Positions 1 to 7,725 of a stretch of 64,000 bases of DNA are shown here, in pieces. Both the position numbers and the translations under genes were made by a program. The stretch comes from Wocania arenilitoris (GTDB lineage: Bacteria > Bacteroidota > Bacteroidia > Flavobacteriales > Flavobacteriaceae), in the NCBI RefSeq assembly GCF_021728535.1, contig NZ_JAKKDU010000020.1, forward strand, positions 1-64,000. Direction: 5' to 3'. Under the pieces are notes generated by a model, which saw only the letters and a program-made list of their open reading frames with translations, had not been told where the DNA came from and did no database searches. Every line of letters starts with the position of its first letter. Position 1 is the stretch's first letter.

Positions 1-72
1 TTGCTCAAAAGTAAGCTTTTCTTTTTGCTTTACTTTAAAGACTTGTTTCCTGAAATCTAATGAATATGCCAT
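1..72 (-). CDS. IS630-family transposase, N-terminal fragment (runs off window)
   Basis: Reading leftwards from an ATG at 72-70, 24 uninterrupted codons begin MAYSLDFRKQVF and continue in frame to the window edge. This start resembles the N-terminus of IS630-family transposases, which open with a helix-turn-helix DNA-binding domain; the DDE catalytic part would lie outside the window. The identification rests on a short N-terminal signature, so the family is probable rather than certain. Whether the full gene is intact cannot be judged. Confidence 0.55.
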   Translation of the reverse strand, partial: MAYSLDFRKQVFKVKQKEKLTFEQ

Positions 73-116
73 ACTGCAAAATACAAAAAATATGACAAAT
101 TACAATGATTTAGCTA
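1..116 (-). mobile_element. Left end of an IS630-type insertion sequence
   Basis: This is the terminal part of an insertion sequence that continues beyond the left edge. On the minus strand it contains the first codons of an IS630-like transposase. The truncated IS1595 transposase reads directly into it, and its reading frame ends at TAG just where the new element seems to begin (about 113-118). A TA at this junction fits the TA target of the IS630/Tc1 family. The exact boundary is inferred, because the other end is not visible. Confidence 0.5.
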
Positions 117-764
117 TATCTTCGTGTTTTTCTCAACTGATGTGCTTACATTATCGTAGATGCATTCCTTCTTCAAGGACTCAACGACCTTCATCTTCAG
201 GTATCCCACCTTTTTCTTCTTGCCATGTTTCTTGGGGTTGTGGCCGTCTCCAGCGTCCTTGGACTCAACGCTCACCAAAACCGTGGTCTGGCGTTGGCTG
301 CCGCGACCACGCTTCAAGGGTTCGGATTTGTCCCTCGCTACTGAAACGGTCTCGAAAAAGCCCTCGTCCAGTTCTATCTCTTCCTTTAGCCTGTACTCAC
401 CGTCCCTGAGCCCCATGACGCTTCTCAGCTTATGCATCATGGCCCATATGGGCTCATAGCGCTTATGCCCCAACTGGCGTTGTATCTCTTTGGCTGAAAA
501 CGACTTTTTCGTGCTTGTGATAAGGTGCATGGCGATAAACCAATATTGAAAGGGTAATTTGCTGCCATGCATGACCGTGCCGCTCTTGAGGGTCGTGCGG
601 CGCTTGCATTTTTTGCATTCCCATTGCTCGCGGTACCCTTTCCAATAGTGGGACATGCCGCCGCACTTGGTGCACCTGACCCCTTGTTTTAGCCTGTAGG
701 CCTTGAAAGCCTCTTTGCAACTCTCCTCGTCTGGAAAGTGCTTGGTGAATTCTATTAGCTTCAT
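114..764 (-). pseudogene. IS1595 (ISXO2-like) transposase, truncated at the C-terminus
   Basis: The 216-residue product starts with a zinc ribbon (C31-x2-C34 and C50-x2-C53), followed by the helix-turn-helix-like region of IS1595 transposases and the start of the ISXO2-like catalytic domain. The first catalytic acid is visible in ELDEGFF (D133). Family members are about 300 residues long and need two further acidic residues, which are absent. The frame stops at the junction with the IS630-type end at about position 116, so the gene was most likely interrupted by that insertion. The start is the ATG at 764. It is not expected to be active. The terminal repeats of the IS1595 element were not identified. 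Confidence 0.75.
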
Positions 765-937
765 ACCTTCAAGATACGAAAAATTAAATAGGGAAACAAA
801 CGGATAAGCAAAAAATCATTTATGGTGGTGACCGTCTAGGAATCTATTTTTTAGAGACTGGAGCCGTTAGCTTTTTACTTCTGCTTTTTCGGATAAAAAA
901 AGTACTGCTAAAACGATCTTCCATAATATTACTATTA
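765..937. other. Intergenic flank of the IS1595 remnant
   Basis: No open frame of protein-like composition was seen. The stretch presumably contains the upstream end of the IS1595 element and ordinary chromosomal DNA, but no terminal repeat could be assigned. The gene-free region continues to about 1380 and holds the repeats, terminator and attachment site listed separately. Confidence 0.4.
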
Positions 938-1096
938 AATTGCACACTAAATGTACACAAATAAGTAATTATAAACAAATTTTAAATCATTTCAAATGTT
1001 TGAAATACAGGTAATTACGATGAATTAGTGTGCAATTTTTAAGGGAGACCTATAGGCACCGAATTGCACACTTTTTAGATGAATTAGTGTGCAATT
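938..1096. repeat. Cluster of four copies of a TTAGTGTGCAATT motif in both orientations
   Basis: AATTGCACACTAA at 938-950 is the exact reverse complement of TTAGTGTGCAATT at 1025-1037. A second pair lies at 1062-1072 (AATTGCACACT) and 1084-1096 (TTAGTGTGCAATT). A 19-bp stretch, 1019-1037, recurs exactly at 1078-1096, a period of 59 bp. The arrangement looks like the ends of one or two very small inverted-repeat elements (MITE-like) or a partial tandem duplication. It lies in the chromosomal flank just outside the ssrA-integrated element. Confidence 0.6.
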
Positions 1097-1116
1097 AAAT
1101 GATATCAAATAAAATG

Positions 1117-1150
1117 AAAACCCTGTAAATCATATATTTACAGGGTTTTT
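1117..1150. terminator. Perfect 14-bp hairpin terminator, probably the original ssrA terminator
   Basis: AAAACCCTGTAAAT at 1117-1130 pairs perfectly with 1136-1149 around a 5-base loop. Both sides run into T-rich sequence, so it can act in either direction. Read on the minus strand it lies 23 bp beyond the left attachment site, where ssrA transcription would have ended before the element inserted. Its assignment as the ancestral ssrA terminator is inference from that geometry. Confidence 0.7.
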
Positions 1151-1172
1151 GGTGAATTTTGATACTCAAAAA

Positions 1173-1187
1173 GTGGAGTCGGAGGGA
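1173..1187. other. attL: 15-bp copy of the ssrA 3' end
   Basis: The sequence GTGGAGTCGGAGGGA is identical to 8306-8320, which spans the 3' terminus of the tmRNA gene on the minus strand. Flanking bases differ on both sides, giving a 15-bp core. Tyrosine-recombinase elements commonly use the 3' end of tRNA or tmRNA genes as attachment sites, and the integrase gene sits immediately inside this copy. This marks the left boundary of the element. Confidence 0.88.
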
Positions 1188-1323
1188 GTACTATTATTGC
1201 AAACTACTATTTTTAATAAAACCTTTAATATTCTCTAAAATATCAATAAAAACAATATCTAACATTGATTTGTTAAGTTTTTATTTTTGTTTTTGTTTGT
1301 TGTGGTTATTAACAATTTGCATT

Positions 1324-1345
1324 TTACCGTACAATTACCGTACAA
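1324..1345 (+). promoter_or_regulatory. Tandem 11-bp repeats upstream of integrase, candidate arm-type sites
   Basis: TTACCGTACAA occurs twice head to tail at 1324-1334 and 1335-1345. A related copy, TCGTACAATT, lies at 8241-8250, about 56 bp inside the right attachment site and in the same orientation. Short repeats inside both ends of an integrative element are typical of integrase arm-binding sites. A TAnnTTTG-like box (TATATTTG) follows at 1352-1359, so the repeats would also overlap the integrase promoter region. Confidence 0.4.
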
Positions 1346-1380
1346 ATAAATTATATTTGTATTGTATTAATGCGTTAAAT

Positions 1381-2691
1381 ATGGCTACTGTTAATTTTTT
1401 ATATCGTTCTACTAAAGACAAAGCAAATCTAAATTTGAGATTATTGTTTAGAAATTTAAATATTAGTTCTAAAATTAAAGACAAAGAAACAGGATTATTA
1501 ATTGATGTGCCTTATACTGATTTTGTTATTGGAGCTAAAACTAAATATGAAGTTACAAAACACTACTGGACTAAACAGCATAACCGTAAAAGGCTTAATG
1601 ATGTAGATTTAGAGAACTTTCAAACAGACACTATAAAAGAACTTAATAAGATTAAAAACCATATTTTAACTGCTTTCAATTCTGTTAGTCCTGATGAGGT
1701 TACTAAAGAATGGTTACAAATGCAAATTGATTATTATTACAACCCACCTAAAAAAGAAAGCGTAATACCAACCAATTTAATTGATTACATAGATTACTAT
1801 ATTGATTGTCGTAAGGATGAATTAAAAGAAACCTCAATCAAAAAATTTAAGGTTATTAAACACAAGTTAGAACGCTTTGAAATTTATCGTAAAAAGCAAA
1901 TATTAATAATAGAAATTGACGATGATTTTAAGAATGAATTTGTTGACTATCAAAAAGAACAATTATACTCTAAAAACACAAGGCAAAGAGAGTTTGTTTT
2001 TATTAAAACGTTCTGTAAGCACGCAAAATTTAAAGGTATTGAAGTTAATCCTCAACTTGAAAGCCTAAGCCTAGAGAGGGATGACGATATTCAAAAAATA
2101 TACTTAACCTTTGAAGACTTAATCAAAATTGAAAATATCGACAAAGATAAATTAACTGAAAGCCTAAACAATACTAAAGACTGGTTAATAATTTCGGCGT
2201 ACTTAGGGCAACGAATTTCAGATTTCATGCATTTTACTGATAAGCAAATAAGAGTTGAAGACGGCAAACACTTATTAGAGTTTACTCAAAAGAAAACAAA
2301 CAAATTAACCACTATACCAGTACATCCAAAGGTTATTGAAATACTCAATAAAAGAAACGGTAAATTCCCTTATTCAATTTCAGACCAAAAGTATAACGAT
2401 TACATAAAAGAGGTTTGCAAATTGGCAGAACTTAACGAGCCAACCAAAGGGAGTAAGTTAATTGAAACCGAAACTGATAGCGGAATATTCAGAAAAAAAA
2501 CAGGTATTTATAAAAAATGGGAACTGGTAACAAGTCATATCGGGCGCAGAAGTTTTGCAACTAACTTTTACGGTAAAATACCAACATCATATTTGATAAA
2601 TATAACCAATCATGCAACCGAGAGTCAATTCCTTTCATACGTTGGCAAAAGCAATAAAGATTTAGCGAAAGAAACTTTTAAATATTTTTAA
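1381..2691 (+). CDS. Tyrosine recombinase/integrase of the ssrA element
   Basis: This 436-residue site-specific recombinase is of the Bacteroidota phage-integrase type. It has an N-terminal arm-binding region, a central SAM-like core-binding domain and a C-terminal catalytic domain. Visible catalytic residues are R278 (in LGQRIS), H386 and R389 (in HIGRR), H411 (in NHATE) and the nucleophile Y420 (in FLSYVG). The frame is open upstream to 1159, through the attachment site, but the extension lacks domain-like sequence. The ATG at 1381 (MATVNFLYRST) matches the usual family start. The position just inside attL and orientation into the element indicate that this enzyme catalyses integration and excision at ssrA. 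No truncation is visible. Confidence 0.92.
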   Translation: MATVNFLYRSTKDKANLNLRLLFRNLNISSKIKDKETGLLIDVPYTDFVIGAKTKYEVTKHYWTKQHNRKRLNDVDLENFQTDTIKELNKIKNHILTAFNSVSPDEVTKEWLQMQIDYYYNPPKKESVIPTNLIDYIDYYIDCRKDELKETSIKKFKVIKHKLERFEIYRKKQILIIEIDDDFKNEFVDYQKEQLYSKNTRQREFVFIKTFCKHAKFKGIEVNPQLESLSLERDDDIQKIYLTFEDLIKIENIDKDKLTESLNNTKDWLIISAYLGQRISDFMHFTDKQIRVEDGKHLLEFTQKKTNKLTTIPVHPKVIEILNKRNGKFPYSISDQKYNDYIKEVCKLAELNEPTKGSKLIETETDSGIFRKKTGIYKKWELVTSHIGRRSFATNFYGKIPTSYLINITNHATESQFLSYVGKSNKDLAKETFKYF

Positions 2692-2741
2692 ATAGAAAAA
2701 TAAAGTTATTTTTATTACTTCATTTCGTGCATTTCGTACAT
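2691..2741. repeat. Left copy of the 51-bp inverted repeat
   Basis: This copy begins at the last base of the integrase stop codon. It matches the reverse complement of 8145-8195 at 45 of 51 positions, and the inner 24 bases (2718-2741) are perfect. Inside it CATTTCGT occurs twice at a 9-bp spacing, so each arm also contains a small tandem repeat. Together the copies enclose every element gene except the integrase. Possible roles are binding sites for the excisionase or replication proteins, an origin, or ends of a formerly separate module. Confidence 0.85.
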
Positions 2742-2754
2742 TCATTTTTAAATT

Positions 2755-4080
2755 ATGATTTCAGACAAAATAAAAAACCTATTCAGTTTTATTGATTTTT
2801 TACATGCTAATATTAGTAATTTTAAAGAGTACGATGAGGTTATTAACGATTATAGGGTATTGATTAAACAAGCAAATGATTTAAATCATGAACAAGATTA
2901 TTCGGATAAAATTCAATATAACAAACTGGCTAATGAAATTGATGAAAAGTATAAGATTTTAAAGAATAATGTTATTGATTTAATAGAGGTTAAAATAAAT
3001 GAACTTAATGTTTGTGATTTTGAAAATTTAAACACAATTTATAACTGGAATATTTCAGAAATTGATAAGTTAAAATATGATTTTAATGAGAATGATATTA
3101 ATGAAATATTAAAATGTGAAAGCAAGTATATTGAATATAGGCTAAGTACTAAAATTAATTATTTATCAAAACCTGAACGTTTAAATTCTTATTTAGATAA
3201 GTTATTTAAAGGGTTATTTACTTTTTTTTCTCCTGATAAAATAGAGAATAAACAAGTTTCTAAAAATGAAATATTTGAGTTGACTATTGAAAACTTAAAA
3301 AATTATGGTTTATCTTCTATTCAAGCAATTGAATTTTATGAAGCAAAAGGAACTTTGCAATGTGATGAGGGTAATTTTTTTGTAATGGAAAACAAAGTTT
3401 ATACAGGTATTGAGTTTTTTAGACAAACTTGTTTTAATAATGGTGAATTAAAATTTCCTTTTAATTGTCCTAATTTATTCCCTGAATACTTTGATTTGGC
3501 ATTAAATGAATATAGGCAAGAACAAAAACAAATTTTAGGTAAACTATACAATGAGAGCGACCAGCTTAAAAAGTTTGTAAATGTTCAAATTAAATTTATG
3601 CAAAGTCGTATTGAAGCTCAAAAAGAATATCTTTTAAAACATAAGTATCATAAATATAAGAATAGAGAAAAAGAGATTATAGTATGTGAAGCCTATATCC
3701 AATATTTAAAAAGAAAAATAGATGAATCTCAAGAAACTGAAACTAATAAACATGATGAGGTATTATTAAAAAACTGTAAGCCTAAAATTTTCAAAAATGA
3801 TTTAGGTTTTACGTTGTTTACTAAAATGTTTGAATTGTATAAAGACGAAAATAAAGACAATGCAAATTTTAGTTTTCTGTTTTTTGCAATGAAAAAAGAT
3901 TTTTTAGTTTGTAGTCAAGTTGATTTTGTTAATTTTTTACAAAGTGAAAATTACGATAGGAATATCAACAAAATTGATAGCAGACAATGGCGTTTAGATT
4001 TAAGCGGTAATAATAAGTCAAAGCTATACAACTCAATTAAAGACCAATTACAAAAAAAGCACAAAAAAAGCACAATTTAA
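2755..4080 (+). CDS. Unrecognised 441-aa protein of the ssrA element
   Basis: I do not recognise this protein. It is very rich in Lys, Glu, Asn and Ile, with no signal peptide or membrane segment. Residues 1-150 and 250-330 look largely helical and probably form coiled coils; a more mixed, possibly globular region lies at about 170-240. The C-terminal 100 residues (around SFLFFAMKKDFLVCSQVDF and SRQWRLDLSG) look like a separate small domain. It sits between the left inverted repeat and the helix-turn-helix gene and is separated from the downstream operon by a 71-bp gap with an operator-like palindrome. It therefore may be expressed independently. Its base composition is AT-rich like the rest of the element. 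It could be cargo, a replication accessory or a regulator. Confidence 0.8.
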   Translation: MISDKIKNLFSFIDFLHANISNFKEYDEVINDYRVLIKQANDLNHEQDYSDKIQYNKLANEIDEKYKILKNNVIDLIEVKINELNVCDFENLNTIYNWNISEIDKLKYDFNENDINEILKCESKYIEYRLSTKINYLSKPERLNSYLDKLFKGLFTFFSPDKIENKQVSKNEIFELTIENLKNYGLSSIQAIEFYEAKGTLQCDEGNFFVMENKVYTGIEFFRQTCFNNGELKFPFNCPNLFPEYFDLALNEYRQEQKQILGKLYNESDQLKKFVNVQIKFMQSRIEAQKEYLLKHKYHKYKNREKEIIVCEAYIQYLKRKIDESQETETNKHDEVLLKNCKPKIFKNDLGFTLFTKMFELYKDENKDNANFSFLFFAMKKDFLVCSQVDFVNFLQSENYDRNINKIDSRQWRLDLSGNNKSKLYNSIKDQLQKKHKKSTI

Positions 4081-4122
4081 GCAACTTTTTGTGTCTTTAA
4101 TATCTTGAAAATCAATGCAATT

Positions 4123-4150
4123 TTGCTAAACAATTTAAAAATGTTAGCAA
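4123..4150. promoter_or_regulatory. Operator-like palindrome upstream of the HTH gene
   Basis: TTGCTAA (4123-4129) and TTAGCAA (4144-4150) form a perfect 7-bp inverted repeat ending one base before the ATG at 4152. The 71-bp gap between 4080 and 4152 is the longest spacer in the element's gene-containing part, so a promoter is expected here. Binding by an element-encoded HTH protein is a plausible inference. An RNA hairpin that masks the start codon is the alternative. Confidence 0.4.
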
Positions 4151-4151
4151 T

Positions 4152-4436
4152 ATGCAAAATTCAATCTTACTACAAAATGTAACCCCCGAAGCATTAGCAG
4201 AACTAATAAAAGAGGGTGTTAAAAGTCAGTTAGATGACTTTAAAAAAGAACTTAATTTTCAAAACGACAAAGAAGACTTATTAAGTCGAGAGCAAGTTTT
4301 GGAACTTCTACAAATCAATTCGAGTACTTTATGGCATTGGCAAAACAAAGGTAAGATTACCGTTTACAAGTTTGCTAATAAATGCTATTACAAACGGTCA
4401 GAATTATTCGAGAATATCAAACCTCTAAAAAAGTAA
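4152..4436 (+). CDS. Excisionase-like helix-turn-helix protein
   Basis: This 94-residue protein has an N-terminal helical segment (1-45) followed by a MerR/excisionase-type HTH_17 domain at about 46-90. That domain reads LLSREQVLELLQI, then STLWHWQNKGKI and ending YKRSEL, the usual helix-turn-helix plus wing pattern. Such proteins in Bacteroidota mobile elements act as recombination directionality factors or regulators. It is the first gene of a compact operon; the next starts 4 bp after its stop. The double CATTTCGT repeats at the element's inverted repeats are candidate binding sites, by inference only. Confidence 0.8.
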   Translation: MQNSILLQNVTPEALAELIKEGVKSQLDDFKKELNFQNDKEDLLSREQVLELLQINSSTLWHWQNKGKITVYKFANKCYYKRSELFENIKPLKK

Positions 4437-4440
4437 AGCT

Positions 4441-4752
4441 ATGAGTACAAAAAAAAGTAAACATAGCCTTAATTCTTTTGGTAACGGACAGGCTAAATAT
4501 AAGCATTTTACAGCGCAATTAAAAATGGTTTACAAGGCATTAATGTATAAGCCTATGACTATGAAAGAAGTTGATGTATTTACAGGTGTAATGCGTGAAA
4601 ATATTTGTAGATATATTGACACTCTTTTAGAGCAAAATAAAATTGCTATTATACGAAAACGCAAATGTTCTATTACTGGTTATCCTTATGTAAATGAATA
4701 CACAGCAAACCCCGATTTATTTCCTAAGTCTAACCAATTAAAATTGTTTTAG
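4441..4752 (+). CDS. Small winged-helix-like protein of the mobile element
   Basis: This is a 103-residue basic protein. Residues 25-85 read like a winged-helix fold: a helix pair (KMVYKALMYKPMTMKEVDVFTG), a recognition helix (RENICRYIDTLLEQ) and a wing (IAIIRKRKCSITGYPYVNEYT). Similar small proteins occur beside replication genes in Bacteroidota integrative elements, but I cannot name a family. It lies 4 bp after the excisionase-like gene and 3 bp before the helicase gene, so it is surely cotranscribed with replication functions. It may regulate the operon or assist origin recognition. Confidence 0.7.
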   Translation: MSTKKSKHSLNSFGNGQAKYKHFTAQLKMVYKALMYKPMTMKEVDVFTGVMRENICRYIDTLLEQNKIAIIRKRKCSITGYPYVNEYTANPDLFPKSNQLKLF

Positions 4753-4755
4753 GCT

Positions 4756-6342
4756 ATGCATGACAAGAAAAATTTAAAAAAGCTTATTAAAAATGATGTT
4801 TTAAAGCTTAAAGAGGGTTTTCAGTCATTAGAAAAAACAACTGATGACATTTTAAAGGAACTAACCGACAGCATCGGGCAAATAGATTTTAAAATATTGG
4901 CATTTCCTGATATTGAAAATCTAAAACAGCAAATAGAAGACTTAAAACCATTTGTTTATAATGAAGACGGCAGTATTAACAAGGCTAATAAAACCGAGTA
5001 CGACCAATACAATAAACTTAATAAGCAGTTAAGTAGTTATAAGCTAACCAAAAACCATTATTTAGTATTGTGTATTGAGCAACTTCTAAAAATAGCAAAG
5101 GTTAATAACTGGGGCTTATGTAAAAAAAACGGTTTTATTTATTTGTATAACGGTTGTTACTGGAGCGAAATTGACAAAGAGAGTTTTCAGTCCTTTTTGG
5201 GTAATGTAGCCTTAAAAATGGGGGTTGAAAAATTCAAGTGCAAAATACATACTTTCAAAGATGAGTTGTTTAAGCAATTTATGTCAGATGCGTATTTACC
5301 CACGCCAAAAGCAAATAAAAGGAGTGTATTAATTAATTTGCTAAATGGTACTTATGAAATAACACCCAGTAAGCGAGAGTTAAGAGGTTTTAAAAGAACC
5401 GATTTTTTAACGCATCAATTACCTTTTGAGTATGATAGTGAAGCCACCGCACCGCTATTTGGTAAGTATTTAGATGAGGTTTTGCCCAATAAGGATAAGC
5501 AAAAAGTTTTTGCCGAGTATTGCGGTTACATTTTTATAAAACCGAGTGTTTTAAAGCTTGAAAAAATGCTTATTCTTTATGGTACTGGTGCAAATGGTAA
5601 GAGTGTGTTTTTTGACATACTAAATGCGCTTTTAGGTACTCAAAATTTTAGTAGTTATTCGTTACAAGATTTAACAAATGATAACGGTTATTACAGGGCG
5701 CAAATAGGTAACAAGTTGGTAAACTATGCAAGTGAGATAAACGGTAAACTTGAAACAGATATATTTAAACAAATGGCATCGGGAGAGCCTATAAGTGTAC
5801 GTTTGCCTTATGGAGAGCCTTTTATATTAAATGAGTATGCAAAGCTTATATTTAATTGTAATGATTTGCCAAAAGATGTAGAGCATACAAACGCATATTT
5901 CAGACGGTTTTTAATTATTGGTTTTGATGTTACCATACCCGAAAATAAACAAGATAAGGAACTCTCTAATAAGATAATAAATAATGAATTGTCGGGCGTT
6001 TTTAATTGGATATTACAAGGGCTTGACAGGTTATTAAGTCAAAAGAATTTTAGTAAGTGCGAAGCCATAGAAAACGCCCGAAGTGATTACGAAAAACACA
6101 GCGACAGCGTAAAAATGTTTATTGAAGACTTTGAGTATAAAACCTCAACGGAATACACGCCAATAAGCGACCTGTACAACCAATATAAAGCCTATTGTAT
6201 TGAAGACGGTTTTCATAAAGTAAACAAGTCTAATTTCATGAAACGTTTAAGGCATTTTAAAGTTTTAGTTGAGCGTAAAAGCATTGGTAATGTAGCCTTT
6301 ATTAAAACTGATAATAAATTCTTATCAAATGGAAACTTTTAA
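4756..6342 (+). CDS. SF3 helicase of the P4-alpha/D5 family (replication protein)
   Basis: This 528-residue protein resembles the C-terminal half of phage/plasmid P4-family primases. After a helical N-terminus (1-110) comes a D5_N-like region (about 110-250). A superfamily 3 helicase core follows, with Walker A GTGANGKS at 276-283 and a later conserved stretch including IFNCNDLP and FRRFLIIGF (sensor and arginine-finger region). The last 90 residues look like a winged-helix tail. There is no obvious primase domain; the overlapping next gene supplies a Toprim-like protein, suggesting a split primase-helicase. It probably unwinds the element's origin for autonomous replication after excision. 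Confidence 0.88.
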   Translation: MHDKKNLKKLIKNDVLKLKEGFQSLEKTTDDILKELTDSIGQIDFKILAFPDIENLKQQIEDLKPFVYNEDGSINKANKTEYDQYNKLNKQLSSYKLTKNHYLVLCIEQLLKIAKVNNWGLCKKNGFIYLYNGCYWSEIDKESFQSFLGNVALKMGVEKFKCKIHTFKDELFKQFMSDAYLPTPKANKRSVLINLLNGTYEITPSKRELRGFKRTDFLTHQLPFEYDSEATAPLFGKYLDEVLPNKDKQKVFAEYCGYIFIKPSVLKLEKMLILYGTGANGKSVFFDILNALLGTQNFSSYSLQDLTNDNGYYRAQIGNKLVNYASEINGKLETDIFKQMASGEPISVRLPYGEPFILNEYAKLIFNCNDLPKDVEHTNAYFRRFLIIGFDVTIPENKQDKELSNKIINNELSGVFNWILQGLDRLLSQKNFSKCEAIENARSDYEKHSDSVKMFIEDFEYKTSTEYTPISDLYNQYKAYCIEDGFHKVNKSNFMKRLRHFKVLVERKSIGNVAFIKTDNKFLSNGNF

Positions 6343-7432
6343 ATATTCATTAGATAAGAGTAGTAAAAAATATGTTTGCCCGAACTGTAATAAAAAAACG
6401 TTTGTGTTTTACTTTAATACAGCATCGGGCGAATATTTGCCCTCTCAATATGGTAGATGCGACCGAGAGCAAAATTGTAGTTATCATAACGCACCGCCAA
6501 AAGGTAAAAAGGCTTATTTAATTGAGTTTTTACTATTAAAGCAAATTAGTAGTAAGGCGGTTAAATTAACTGATATAAACGGGCTTATTTCAATTATTCC
6601 TACCTCGCAAATATTAGAGCATAATATGAATAGTTGTTATATTACAGAATGGTATTTAAAGACCTCAATCATAAACTATCAATGTAATGAATTTAAGTAT
6701 TTTAATTCTGAAAATGATAGTATTATTAATGAAGTAAAAAACATAAAGCCACCCGATGCGATTAAACCTAGTTATCATAAATTAGAGTTGTTAGATGAGA
6801 TGTATAATAATAACCCTATACAAGATAATTTAACCGAGTATTTAAAGACTGTATTTAGTAAAGATGAGGTAAATAATGGAATTTTAAATTATTACGGTAC
6901 TGGTACAAATCATTTTTGGAATAATGCAACTGTATTTTGGCAAATAGACCATAAAGAGAATATAAGAGGGGCTAAAATAATGCTATACGATAAGCATACA
7001 GGCAAAAGAATAAAAGAACCTTATAATCATATTAACTGGTTGCATAAAGCTATTAAACAGCCTGATTTTAATCTTAATCAATGCTTATTTGGTTTGCACT
7101 TAATTTATGAAGACTACATAAAAGATATTGCCATAGTTGAGAGTGAAAAAACAGCTATTATAATGAGTTTATTTTTACCCGATTATATTTGGTTAGCCAC
7201 AGGGAGCAAAGGAAACTTTAAGTATAAATTATTAGAGCCATTAAAAAGGCGAAATTGTTTTGCATTTCCTGATAAAGGCGAATTTATCAACTGGAATAAA
7301 ACAGCAAGTGAGTTAAGTAAAAAGGGGTTTAACATAGCTGTAAGTAACATATTAGAGCAAACCGATTTTAATAATGGTTTTGATTTAGCAGATTATTATT
7401 TAATCGAAAATACAATAGTAAATAACAATTAA
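6329..7432 (+). CDS. Zinc-ribbon and Toprim-like primase protein (DUF6371-type)
   Basis: This 367-residue protein begins with a zinc-ribbon region (C17-x2-C20, then RCDREQNCSYHN at about 45-56) typical of Bacteroidota DUF6371 proteins. Near residue 270 it has a Toprim-like core: IAIVESEKTA (catalytic Glu), then ATGSKGNFK, then FPDKGEF. A zinc finger plus Toprim is the layout of DnaG-type and phage primases. The gene overlaps the helicase gene by 14 bp in another frame, which suggests translational coupling and a joint primase-helicase function. The start ATG (METFKYSLDKSSKKYVCP) agrees with family N-termini. Confidence 0.8.
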   Translation: METFKYSLDKSSKKYVCPNCNKKTFVFYFNTASGEYLPSQYGRCDREQNCSYHNAPPKGKKAYLIEFLLLKQISSKAVKLTDINGLISIIPTSQILEHNMNSCYITEWYLKTSIINYQCNEFKYFNSENDSIINEVKNIKPPDAIKPSYHKLELLDEMYNNNPIQDNLTEYLKTVFSKDEVNNGILNYYGTGTNHFWNNATVFWQIDHKENIRGAKIMLYDKHTGKRIKEPYNHINWLHKAIKQPDFNLNQCLFGLHLIYEDYIKDIAIVESEKTAIIMSLFLPDYIWLATGSKGNFKYKLLEPLKRRNCFAFPDKGEFINWNKTASELSKKGFNIAVSNILEQTDFNNGFDLADYYLIENTIVNNN

Positions 7433-7443
7433 ATACAATAGAT

Positions 7444-7725
7444 ATGTCAGGATTTAAAGGAGTAAGAAACATAAACGGAAGACCAAAAGGAGCGGTAAAC
7501 AAAACGACTAAAGAGATAAGAGAGCATTTTCAAAATTTGGTTTCTAATAATTTAGAGCAACTAAATGAAGACTTAAAAAGTTTAGAGCCATTACAAAGGC
7601 TTAAAATGATTATAGAGTTATCAAAATTTGTAGTACCTACTTTAAGAGCCACCGAATTAACGACCGATACCGAAAACGGTTTTAACCCTATTACAGTAAC
7701 CATAGTAAGAGAGATAAAAGAATAA
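7444..7725 (+). CDS. GRPKG-motif small phage-associated protein
   Basis: This 93-residue protein starts with a basic NGRPKGAVNKTT segment, an AT-hook-like motif. A helical region follows (HFQNLVSNNLEQLNEDLKSLEPLQRLKMIIELSKFV). This layout is common in small phage proteins located near terminase genes (DUF5681-like or small-terminase-like), but no large terminase is present here. It may bind DNA. Its stop overlaps the next gene's start by one base (TAATG). Confidence 0.65.
   Translation: MSGFKGVRNINGRPKGAVNKTTKEIREHFQNLVSNNLEQLNEDLKSLEPLQRLKMIIELSKFVVPTLRATELTTDTENGFNPITVTIVREIKE

Noticed and set aside
92-459. Overlapping plus-strand frames opposite the IS1595 transposase
   Set aside because: They are Ser/Pro-rich antisense shadows of the transposase frame with no start context.
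1159-1380. Open frame extending the integrase 74 codons upstream through attL
   Set aside because: The translated extension is low-complexity and hydrophobic with no match to integrase N-termini. It crosses the attachment core, and MATVNFLYRST at 1381 is a normal start.
4756-6342. Classification of the helicase as a complete P4-type primase-helicase
   Set aside because: The usual primase domain could not be recognised upstream of the D5-like region; the Toprim function is in the next gene.
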